Shown in pieces: positions 13,466 to 19,627 of a stretch of 19,627 nucleotides of DNA. The DNA is from Gammaproteobacteria bacterium. GTDB lineage: Bacteria; Pseudomonadota; Gammaproteobacteria; UBA9214. The stretch lies in the NCBI GenBank assembly GCA_029881775.1, contig JAOULY010000004.1:1-19627 (forward strand), read 5' to 3'. How positions within the stretch are numbered: the stretch's first letter is position 1; every line of letters starts with the position of its first letter. Both the position numbers and the translations under genes were made by a program. The notes beneath the pieces are model-generated. The model was given only the letters and a program-made list of their open reading frames with translations, was not told the DNA's origin and did no database searches.

Positions 13466-13488
13466 GATACTGAACCGGGAAATCATCA

Positions 13489-13968
13489 ATGGCACCTGAT
13501 CAGCAAGCCCGCCCGATTCTTGCGGCAGTGGACTTTTCACCGGACTCTGAAGCGGCCCTGGTTTGCGCTGCTGAACTGGCTGCCGTGTACGGGGCGCCGC
13601 TGCAGGTTGTGCATGTGGTGCATGACCCCGGTGATGCGCCAGGCTACTACGCGGTACATGGCAGTGAGAAGCACATGCAGAAGCTGGAAGATGTCGCGGC
13701 GTCAATGTTTAACGACTTCATCAGCAGGATTATTCAGGAGCGCCCTGAACTGGTGGCAATTGAATCTGCAGAAAGAATCCTGGTAACCGGCCTCCCGGTG
13801 ACGCGAATTCTCGAGCTGGCCGGGAAAATACAGGCACGGATGATCGTCATGGGCAGCCAGGGTCGTACGGGTCTGGCGCGCGCCTTGCTCGGTTCCAAGG
13901 CTGAACAGGTTGTACGCCTGGCGCCAATGCCGGTGACCATCGTGAAGTCCGGGGAGGAATGCGATTGA
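13489..13968 (+). CDS. Universal stress protein (UspA family), ATP-binding type
   Basis: This 159-residue cytoplasmic protein with one Usp domain begins PILAAVDFSPDSEAALVCA, the standard first strand with its conserved Asp15. The C-terminal half has the nucleotide loop G122-x2-G125-x9-G135-S136 (GSQGRTGLARALLGS), so it should belong to the ATP-binding class. Such proteins help survival under energy, oxygen or nutrient stress. Its stop codon shares a base with the cotransporter start (TGATG), so the two are translated together, an uncommon pairing that may tie phosphate uptake to ATP status. An FNR-type box lies about 310 bp upstream. Confidence 0.93.
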   Translation: MAPDQQARPILAAVDFSPDSEAALVCAAELAAVYGAPLQVVHVVHDPGDAPGYYAVHGSEKHMQKLEDVAASMFNDFISRIIQERPELVAIESAERILVTGLPVTRILELAGKIQARMIVMGSQGRTGLARALLGSKAEQVVRLAPMPVTIVKSGEECD

Positions 13969-15761
13969 TGCCGCGGGCGGGCAACCGTTCGTCCGGCCCG
14001 TTCGGGCTGCTGGCGGTTTTTCTCGCAATCGGTACATTGTTGCCGCTATGTCCGGCACTGGCTGCGGATGAGTCGGCGGTAAGCATGGACTGGTGGAACA
14101 TGTCCATGGGACTCCTGGGTGGTCTTGCACTGTTTTTGTTCGGCATGGAGCAGATGTCGGATGCACTCAAGGCAGTCGCCGGTGAACGGATGAAACTCAT
14201 CCTCGCCAGGCTGACAACCAACCGGTTCATGGGGGCGTTGACCGGCGCGTTTGTCACTGCAGTCATTCAGTCATCTTCTGTCACGACGGTACTGGTTGTT
14301 GGATTTATATCCGCCGGCCTGATGTCGATGGCCCAGTCGATTGGCGTCATCATGGGTGCAAATATCGGCACCACGATTACCGCCCAGATCATAGCCTTCA
14401 AGGTGACAAAACTGGCCCTGCTGATGATAGCCACTGGTTTCGGCATGCTGTTTTTCTCGAATAATGAAAAAATGAAACACTATGGCGGCATGTTGATGGG
14501 GCTCGGCATGATTTTCTTCGGCATGAGTGTAATGAGTGATGCCATGTATCCGCTCCGTGCCTACCAGCCGTTCCTGGATTTCATGGTGACAATGGGAAAT
14601 CCATTGGTCGGTATTCTTGTTGCGGCTGCGTTCACCGCACTCGTGCAGTCATCATCGGCTACCACGGGTATTGTTATCGTGATGGCGAGCCAGGGTTTTA
14701 TAGCGCTGCCGGCCGGTATTGCACTGGCGTTCGGCGCAAATATCGGTACCTGTATCACCGCAATGCTGGCTGCCATCGGCAAGCCCCGGGAGGCCATCAG
14801 GGCTGCGGTTGTGCATGTTCTGTTCAATGTATTCGGCGTGCTGGTATGGCTTGGCCTGATTTCGCATCTTGCCGAATTTGTCACGTGGATTTCGCCGGCC
14901 CGTGGCGACCTGTCCGGCGCTGAACGGCTGGCAGCCGAGACACCCCGGCAGATAGCCAATGCGCATACGATTTTCAATGTTGCAAATACGCTGCTTTTTA
15001 TAGGCCTGACCGCCCAGTTCGCACGCGTTGTTGAATGGCTGGTGCCGGACAGGCCGCTCGAGGAGGAGGATGCGGCCAAACCCCGTTACCTGGATGAGGC
15101 CTTGCTGGATACGCCGTCACTGGCTTTTGACCGGGTACGTTTCGAGATCGGGCATATCGGTGACAATGTCAGGGAAATGTTGCGCCTGATCATGCCGGCG
15201 ATTCTGAGTGGTGACCGCATGTCATTGAAATCGGTTGCGCACATTGATGACGATGTTGATGCGCTGCACGGGCATGTCATCGTTTATCTCGGCAAGGTCA
15301 GCCAGAAGGTGTTGACCGAGGGCCAGACGCTGGAGCTGTTAAATCTTATGTCCGCTGCGAACGATCTGGAAAACATCGGCGATGTGATCGAAACCGATCT
15401 GGTGCACCTTGGCAACCAAAGGATCAGTGAGGGTATTTCAATCAGCCCGTCCACCCGTGAAATTCTGCAGAAGATATATAACGAAGTGACCGAAACAACT
15501 GAGCTTGCGATCAGGGCGGTGGTCGAGAATAACCTCGAAGCTGCAAAAGAGGTCATCGACAGGAAAGCGGATATCAACAGGCTGATGGAGTCAGCTGCCA
15601 TGCATCAGAGTAAGCGGCTTGTCGTTCAAGAGCCAAACCGGCTTGCCGCCTACACCATAGAAATGGATATTATTGAAAAGCTCAAACGCATCTATTACTT
15701 CGCAAAACGCATGGCAAAAACAGTTGCACCTGCTGACGGGGAGGCGCCGCAGCCGGGCTGA
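13968..15761 (+). CDS. Na+/phosphate cotransporter (NptA/PNaS family) with PhoU-like C-terminal domain
   Basis: This integral membrane transporter of 597 residues couples sodium and phosphate movement; bacterial relatives work in uptake or export. Two inverted repeat units carry the family motif, QSSSVTT at residue 101 and QSSSATT at residue 227, each followed by hydrophobic helices. After the membrane part, residues about 385-590 are soluble, helical and PhoU-like (for example FEIGHIGDNVREML and NLMSAANDLENIGDVIE). The ATG at 13968 was chosen over the one at 13959 because the strong GGGGAGG is ten bases from it but only one base from the other; a TTG at 13965 is also possible. An N-terminal hydrophobic stretch ending ALAAD may be a signal sequence. 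The gene is translationally coupled to the universal stress protein and precedes the pst genes. Confidence 0.92.
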   Translation: MPRAGNRSSGPFGLLAVFLAIGTLLPLCPALAADESAVSMDWWNMSMGLLGGLALFLFGMEQMSDALKAVAGERMKLILARLTTNRFMGALTGAFVTAVIQSSSVTTVLVVGFISAGLMSMAQSIGVIMGANIGTTITAQIIAFKVTKLALLMIATGFGMLFFSNNEKMKHYGGMLMGLGMIFFGMSVMSDAMYPLRAYQPFLDFMVTMGNPLVGILVAAAFTALVQSSSATTGIVIVMASQGFIALPAGIALAFGANIGTCITAMLAAIGKPREAIRAAVVHVLFNVFGVLVWLGLISHLAEFVTWISPARGDLSGAERLAAETPRQIANAHTIFNVANTLLFIGLTAQFARVVEWLVPDRPLEEEDAAKPRYLDEALLDTPSLAFDRVRFEIGHIGDNVREMLRLIMPAILSGDRMSLKSVAHIDDDVDALHGHVIVYLGKVSQKVLTEGQTLELLNLMSAANDLENIGDVIETDLVHLGNQRISEGISISPSTREILQKIYNEVTETTELAIRAVVENNLEAAKEVIDRKADINRLMESAAMHQSKRLVVQEPNRLAAYTIEMDIIEKLKRIYYFAKRMAKTVAPADGEAPQPG

Positions 15762-15876
15762 AATATCCGCATCAGCACCGAAGGGTGGCGAGGATATTCC
15801 CGGGTGACCGGAATGGCCCCTGGACTGGCAAGGTGTGACGATCAGTCCCGTACAAATGCCATTAATCGCATTCAAG

Positions 15877-15890
15877 TTGACTTGTATCAA
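15877..15890. promoter_or_regulatory. FNR/Anr-type box upstream of pstS
   Basis: TTGAC-TTGT-ATCAA matches nine of ten positions of TTGAT-N4-ATCAA. It lies 172 bases before the pstS start. TATACA at 15931-15936 would place it near -60. Its right half also forms TTGTATC, the reverse complement of GATACAA in the adjacent direct repeats, so it could instead belong to that repeat system. Confidence 0.45.
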
Positions 15891-15909
15891 TGCGGAAAAT
15901 TTTCTTTAT

Positions 15910-15971
15910 GATACAAGTACATGCATAATATATACATGTCTTTATTTCGATACAAATACCCGCATAATACG
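15910..15971 (+). repeat. Direct repeat pair (39-bp period) in the pstS promoter region
   Basis: Two units begin at 15910 and 15949. Both start GATACAA and then share TAC and GCATAATA at the same offsets (GATACAAGTAC...GCATAATA and GATACAAATAC...GCATAATA). An inverted TTGTATC lies at 15883-15889, and a looser TACAAATGCC copy at 15851. The arrangement resembles iterated binding sites for a regulator. The shared CATAAT could be a -10 element. The regulator is unknown and the units do not resemble PHO boxes. Confidence 0.5.
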
Positions 15972-16061
15972 GCAGTGGTTCATTGCGTGTCTTTGTTAAT
16001 TCAGGGGCGTCCATGGCTGGGTCATTTCCAGCGCATTTAGAGTGAAAGGAGTTGTCAATAC

Positions 16062-16931
16062 ATGAAGATCGAGAAGGGCATAATCGCTGTTTTCATGCTG
16101 GCTGCCGCACTGGTCTCGACATATGTTTATGCGCGCACGGAAATACAGAACAAGGGGTCTGACACCCTGGTCAATGTTGCGCAGGCATGGGCCGAGGCAT
16201 ATCAGAAAATAAAGCCGGACGTTGCGGTCGCTGTGTCAGGTGGCGGGTCGGGCACAGGTATTGCCTCCTTGATCAATGGTACGGTCGATATCGCCAACGC
16301 CAGCCGTAAAATGAAAGACAAGGAAATCAGGCTGGCGGAAAAGCATGGCCACAGTCCGGTCGAGCACATTGTCGGTTTTGATGCCCTGGCTGTGTTCATC
16401 CACAGTGCAAACCCGGTTACCGGGTTATCGATTCCTCAGCTCAAGGAAATATATGGCCGTGAAGGCAAGATAACCCGGTGGACTGATCTCGGCATCGAGG
16501 TGCCCGGCTGCCAGGACCAGCAAATTGTGGTGGTCAGCCGGCAGAACAACTCCGGTACCTACGCCTATTTCAGAAAGGCCGTGCTCGGCAAGAAGGGTAA
16601 ATTCCGCCAGGGAACCCTGGATATGCACGGTTCAAAGGACGTTGTCGACCTGGTAGAGAAAACGCCCTGTGCGATCGGTTACAGCGGTCTCGCCTATGCC
16701 ACTGATCATATCAAGATGGCATGTATCCAGGACGGTGACGCGTGCGTCAGTCCCAGTGTGCAGACGGCCAGTAGTAACGACTACCCGATAGCGCGCCCGC
16801 TGCTTATGTATACAAGCGGTGCGCCGGCGGGTGAGGTCAAGGAATATCTTGACTGGGTGTTGAGCGATGCCGGGCAATGCATCATCAGCGACAAGGGTTA
16901 TGCCCCGGTCAGGAAAATTGCCTGTCCGTGA
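16062..16931 (+). CDS. pstS: Periplasmic phosphate-binding protein PstS
   Basis: This 289-residue solute-binding protein of the high-affinity phosphate ABC transporter has a signal peptide of about 24 residues (to VYAR). It is followed by the phosphate-site pattern NKGSDTLVNVAQAWAEAY, then SGGGSGTGIASLINGTVDIANASR and SRQNNSGTYAYFRKAV, which are the expected Ser/Thr-rich binding loops. Several Cys residues in the C-terminal half may form disulfides. AAAGGAG lies ten bases before the ATG. It is the first gene of a pstS-phoU-pstC-pstA run. The upstream region has an FNR-type box and direct repeats but no recognisable PHO box, so control may be unusual. Confidence 0.94.
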   Translation: MKIEKGIIAVFMLAAALVSTYVYARTEIQNKGSDTLVNVAQAWAEAYQKIKPDVAVAVSGGGSGTGIASLINGTVDIANASRKMKDKEIRLAEKHGHSPVEHIVGFDALAVFIHSANPVTGLSIPQLKEIYGREGKITRWTDLGIEVPGCQDQQIVVVSRQNNSGTYAYFRKAVLGKKGKFRQGTLDMHGSKDVVDLVEKTPCAIGYSGLAYATDHIKMACIQDGDACVSPSVQTASSNDYPIARPLLMYTSGAPAGEVKEYLDWVLSDAGQCIISDKGYAPVRKIACP

Positions 16932-16940
16932 GTGGTAAGT

Positions 16941-16964
16941 GCAGGTGACACCTGCCGGTTTTTT
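16941..16964 (+). terminator. Partial terminator/attenuator between pstS and phoU
   Basis: GCAGG and CCTGC (16941-16955) form a five-base-pair stem with loop TGACA, then CGG and six T. It is short, so read-through is likely. A leaky terminator here would make more PstS than membrane subunits, a pattern common in binding-protein operons. Confidence 0.55.
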
Positions 16965-17031
16965 GTAAGCCAGTATCAATTACTTTCGAGTCACGCGAGT
17001 GGGCCGGCAACGGCCTGGCGGAGCTGCAGAT

Positions 17032-18114
17032 ATGAGTCATTACGAAGAACGTCTGGAACATGATCTTGATAATATCCGTAGGCATATCCTGGCGATGGCC
17101 GGGAAGGTGGATGACGGCATCAGGAACGCAGTGCGTGCACTCCAGACCGGCGATCGGATACTGGCGGCCGAAACCATTCTCGCCGATCATGCAATCAACC
17201 GGGAAATGCGCGAGATCGACCGGTTGTGTCATGCCTTTATCGCAGTGCATCTTCCGAGTGGCATACACCTGCGCATGCTGTCAGCGGCGATACGGATAAA
17301 TATTGCCCTGGAACGAATCGGTGATTATGCAGTCACCATTGCCCGTACTTCAGAGCAACTCAGTGAGCCGCCGGCGGGTGCGTTGGCCCGGGAGCTGGAA
17401 CGCATAGCCAATTCGGCCAAGACCATGCTGAGTCAGTCCATAGACGCCTATAAAGGCTTGAATGCGGAGATGGCCAGGGCGACGATGGTGATGGAGCAGG
17501 ACATAGAATATGACCTGGAATCCGTTTATGCCGAGTTGACAGAAAATCGCGATCGGGAAAAGGTCAGGGAACTGCTTGCTGTATACGTCGTACTGACACA
17601 CCTGAAACGTGTTGCTGACCAGGCAAAGAATCTATGCGAAGACATAGTCTTTATCGTGACCGGAGAAGGTAAGGCACCAAAAATATATAACATCCTGTTC
17701 CTGGGAAAGGATAACAGTGGTCTGTCAAAGATGGCGGAGCTGATTGCGCGCAAGGCCTACCCGGAGAGCGGTACATACAGCAGTTGCGGGCGCAATCCGG
17801 CGAAAGCTCTCAATCCTCAGATGGTGAGTTTTCTGGAGCAGCACGGTATTGATGCCGGGAACCAGAAGCCACAGTCACTTGAACAAATGATGCATGAACT
17901 GGTCGAGAAACATGTCATCGTCAGCCTTGATGGACCGGTCAGGAAATATATAAAGAAACTGCCATTTCATACCACGGCTGTTGAGTGGGACGTGGGCCCG
18001 CTTCCCGAGGGTCCGGTCGAGGAGCAGGCGGAGCAATGGGAATCACTGTACCGTGACATAGCCACCCGCGTGCAGGATCTTGTCTGTATCCTGCGCGGGC
18101 CGGAAGCCCACTGA
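17032..18114 (+). CDS. phoU: PhoU-family regulator fused to a degenerate LMW phosphatase/ArsC-like domain
   Basis: This is a 360-residue protein; ordinary PhoU has about 220-240. Residues 1-215 are PhoU: MSHYEERLEHDLDNIRRHIL, later RINIALERIGDYAVTIART and VVLTHLKRVADQAKNLCED, the paired helical repeats that bind metal and signal to the Pst transporter and a phosphate sensor kinase. Residues from 221 onward (ILFLGKDNSGLSKMAELIAR, then FLEQHGIDAG) follow the low-molecular-weight tyrosine phosphatase/arsenate reductase pattern. The loop that should be C-x5-R reads G225 to L231, so both catalytic residues are lost, suggesting a binding rather than catalytic role. The start at 17032 matches the usual PhoU N-terminus and has GGAG upstream; an in-frame ATG at 16999 is less likely. 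The gene sits between pstS and pstC instead of after pstB. Confidence 0.88.
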   Translation: MSHYEERLEHDLDNIRRHILAMAGKVDDGIRNAVRALQTGDRILAAETILADHAINREMREIDRLCHAFIAVHLPSGIHLRMLSAAIRINIALERIGDYAVTIARTSEQLSEPPAGALARELERIANSAKTMLSQSIDAYKGLNAEMARATMVMEQDIEYDLESVYAELTENRDREKVRELLAVYVVLTHLKRVADQAKNLCEDIVFIVTGEGKAPKIYNILFLGKDNSGLSKMAELIARKAYPESGTYSSCGRNPAKALNPQMVSFLEQHGIDAGNQKPQSLEQMMHELVEKHVIVSLDGPVRKYIKKLPFHTTAVEWDVGPLPEGPVEEQAEQWESLYRDIATRVQDLVCILRGPEAH

Positions 18115-18128
18115 CTGGTTGCCCGGAA

Positions 18129-19040
18129 ATGGAACAGTCCAGTCTCGATTTCGACCGCCGTAACCTGGACTGGTACATCGACAGGTTTGTCCAGTTGCTG
18201 GTTTTTATCAGTGGCATATCCGCCATCATTTTCATTGTCGGCATATTCGTTTTCATTACCAAGGAAGGTATCGGCTTTATTCTGGATACGATGGATCCGG
18301 GCGAGTTCTTTTTTTCCCAGTACTGGGAGCCCAGTGATGAGGATGCGCCAGAATATGGCATTCTCGCACTGGTTGCCGGAACGGCCAGCGTTACCGGTCT
18401 GGCACTGCTGGTTGCCATTCCGTTTTCCCTGGGGTCGGCAATTTTTATTGGTGAGTTTGCCACCGGCAGGACACGCGAATTCCTGAAAATACTGGTAGAG
18501 CTGCTTGCGGCGATCCCGTCAGTTGTATGGGGGTTCATCGGGCTTACGATCATGAACCCGCTGATCATAGAGCTATTTAATGTGCCGGTCGGCCTGACCG
18601 TACTCAATGCAGGGCTCATCCTCGGTCTGATGACGGCGCCCATTATGACGTCGATTGCCGAAGATGCGCTCAAGGCCGTGCCGGACCGCTATCGCGAGGC
18701 AGCCGAGGCGATGGGTGCCACCCGCTGGCAGGTTATTTTCAAGGTTGTTCTGCCGGCTGCTAAAAACGGCCTGCTTGGTGCGGTGCTGCTGGGAATCGGA
18801 CGGGGATTCGGCGAGACCATGGCGGTTCTGATGGCCACGGGGCATTCGGTTAACCTGCCAACCAGCGTGTTTGATTCGGTGCGGGCATTAACGGCGACCA
18901 TTGCAGCTGAGCTTGGTGAAACGGCAGTCGGTTCAGATCACTACCAGGCACTGTTCACGATCGGCATCTTTCTTTTCATAATTACGTTTATTATTAACCT
19001 GACGGCAGACCTTGTCGTTCGCGGCGTGCGGAGGGGCTGA
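18129..19040 (+). CDS. pstC: Phosphate ABC transporter permease PstC
   Basis: This 303-residue inner-membrane permease has about six hydrophobic segments, starting with LLVFISGISAIIFIVGIFVF. The cytoplasmic coupling loop that contacts the ATPase reads EAAEAMGATRWQVIFKVVLP (about 190-209), and GRGFGETMAVLM follows, typical of PstC. It pairs with PstA to form the membrane channel of the Pst system. It begins 14 bases after phoU and ends two bases before pstA, so it is clearly in the operon. The N-terminus (MEQSSLDFDRRNLDWYIDR) is polar and cytoplasmic, as expected. Nothing is broken. Confidence 0.94.
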   Translation: MEQSSLDFDRRNLDWYIDRFVQLLVFISGISAIIFIVGIFVFITKEGIGFILDTMDPGEFFFSQYWEPSDEDAPEYGILALVAGTASVTGLALLVAIPFSLGSAIFIGEFATGRTREFLKILVELLAAIPSVVWGFIGLTIMNPLIIELFNVPVGLTVLNAGLILGLMTAPIMTSIAEDALKAVPDRYREAAEAMGATRWQVIFKVVLPAAKNGLLGAVLLGIGRGFGETMAVLMATGHSVNLPTSVFDSVRALTATIAAELGETAVGSDHYQALFTIGIFLFIITFIINLTADLVVRGVRRG

Positions 19041-19042
19041 TC

Positions 19043-19627
19043 ATGTTTGCCAGGACAGAGCTCAATACACGTGACCAGAGGACGCAGTCGCTGTTCAGGA
19101 TGCTGTTTATGCTGATGACAGGTCTGCTGGCGCTGCCTGTGATCATTATTCTTGCAACGCTGGTTTACAAGGGAGGGTCGGTTCTTTCTATAGATTTCCT
19201 GTTTACTGCGCCGACCGATGGTATGACCGCCGGCGGAATTTTCCCGGCATTACTGGGTACGGTCTGGCTGGTTGCCGTTGCGCTGCTGGTATCCGTGCCG
19301 GTTGGCGTCGCCGCCGCAATATACCTGAGCGAATACGCGGCAGATAACTGGTTCACGCGCGCCATCAACCTGGCCATTATCAACCTGGCCGGCGTCCCCT
19401 CAATCGTGCATGCACTGTTTGGTGTCGGTGCCTTCGTTATCTTTTTCGGTTTCGGTACCAGTATCCTGGCCGCCAGTCTGACGCTTGCCATAATGACGCT
19501 ACCGGTTGTGATCGTGGCCACGCGCGAATCGCTGCGTGCGGTACCGCAAGCGTTTCGCGAGGCATGCTGGAATATGGGGGCGACCCGTTGGCAAACTATT
19601 CGACGCATCGTTTTGCCCAATGCAATC
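19043..19627 (+). CDS. pstA: Phosphate ABC transporter permease PstA (partial, runs off right edge)
   Basis: The first 195 residues are present, from the ATG at 19043 to the last base; the family is usually about 280 or more. Hydrophobic segments include LLALPVIIILATLVY and TVWLVAVALLVSVPVGVAAA. The coupling loop REACWNMGATRWQTIRRIVL is reached just before the edge. It follows pstC with a two-base gap, so it shares its transcript. A GAGGGG stretch (19031-19036) lies six bases upstream as a binding site. pstB would be expected next, outside the window. Confidence 0.93.
   Translation, partial: MFARTELNTRDQRTQSLFRMLFMLMTGLLALPVIIILATLVYKGGSVLSIDFLFTAPTDGMTAGGIFPALLGTVWLVAVALLVSVPVGVAAAIYLSEYAADNWFTRAINLAIINLAGVPSIVHALFGVGAFVIFFGFGTSILAASLTLAIMTLPVVIVATRESLRAVPQAFREACWNMGATRWQTIRRIVLPNAI

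Larger units (their letters stand above)
13111..13488. other. Intergenic region upstream of the stress-protein gene
   Basis: These 378 bases hold a GC hairpin (CCGGGC, four bases, GCCCGG at 13149-13164) that may be a weak terminator for the preceding kinase gene. They also hold an FNR-type box (13169-13182), an A/T-rich -10-like stretch (13204-13216) and two overlapping short open frames (13246-13413 and 13340-13465). Neither short frame has a good ribosome binding site. The long distance between the FNR box and the stress-protein start leaves a leader of about 270 bases. Confidence 0.5.
15762..16061. other. Intergenic control region upstream of pstS
   Basis: These 300 bases have no gene. 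An inverted repeat AATATCC (15762-15768) / GGATATT (15792-15798) follows the cotransporter stop. Further on are an FNR-type box, two direct-repeat units and several A/T-rich -10-like elements, each listed separately. I looked for PHO boxes (tandem CTGTCAT-type repeats) and found no convincing copy, which is unexpected for a pst promoter. Confidence 0.55.

Overview
The window looks like a chromosomal segment from a respiring Gram-negative bacterium, most likely a gammaproteobacterium. The evidence is a Ccm-type cytochrome c maturation system, sigma-54 control, FNR-type operators, a PstSCA/PhoU phosphate locus and lipoprotein/outer-envelope style proteins. I cannot place it at family level from sequence alone. 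No RNA genes, CRISPR arrays, transposases or integrases were seen.

Region 1 (1-1010, minus strand) is the end of a ccm operon: ccmA, overlapped by ccmB, which runs off the left edge. A 514-base gap follows. It holds two perfect inverted repeats, a G-rich hairpin repeat and a perfect FNR-type box.

Region 2 (1525-9665) is the most striking part. It holds a PAS/AAA+ sigma-54 activator, a convergent TlpA-like thiol-disulfide protein, a very large secreted nine-haem cytochrome of about 1215 residues, a lipoprotein parvulin-type peptidyl-prolyl isomerase, and an exported rhodanese. A good -24/-12 sigma-54 promoter lies just upstream of the cytochrome, with a cluster of GACA/TGTC motifs behind it where an activator would bind. 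The inferred circuit is: low oxygen, then FNR, then the PAS activator, then sigma-54 transcription of the cytochrome, with TlpA, CcmAB and the isomerase helping to make it.

Region 3 (9707-10881) holds a DUF2059 protein and a small exported protein with calcium-loop-like motifs.

Region 4 (10955-19627) is dominated by phosphate chemistry. It starts with a histidine phosphatase divergent from a 2-phosphoglycerate-kinase-like protein. Next come a universal stress protein translationally coupled to a Na+/phosphate cotransporter with a PhoU-like tail, and then pstS-phoU-pstC-pstA (pstA cut by the right edge). phoU sits between pstS and pstC and is not ordinary: its C-terminal third looks like a low-molecular-weight tyrosine phosphatase/ArsC fold whose catalytic Cys and Arg are replaced. 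FNR-type boxes also lie upstream of the stress-protein gene and of pstS, suggesting that phosphate handling and anaerobic physiology are linked here.
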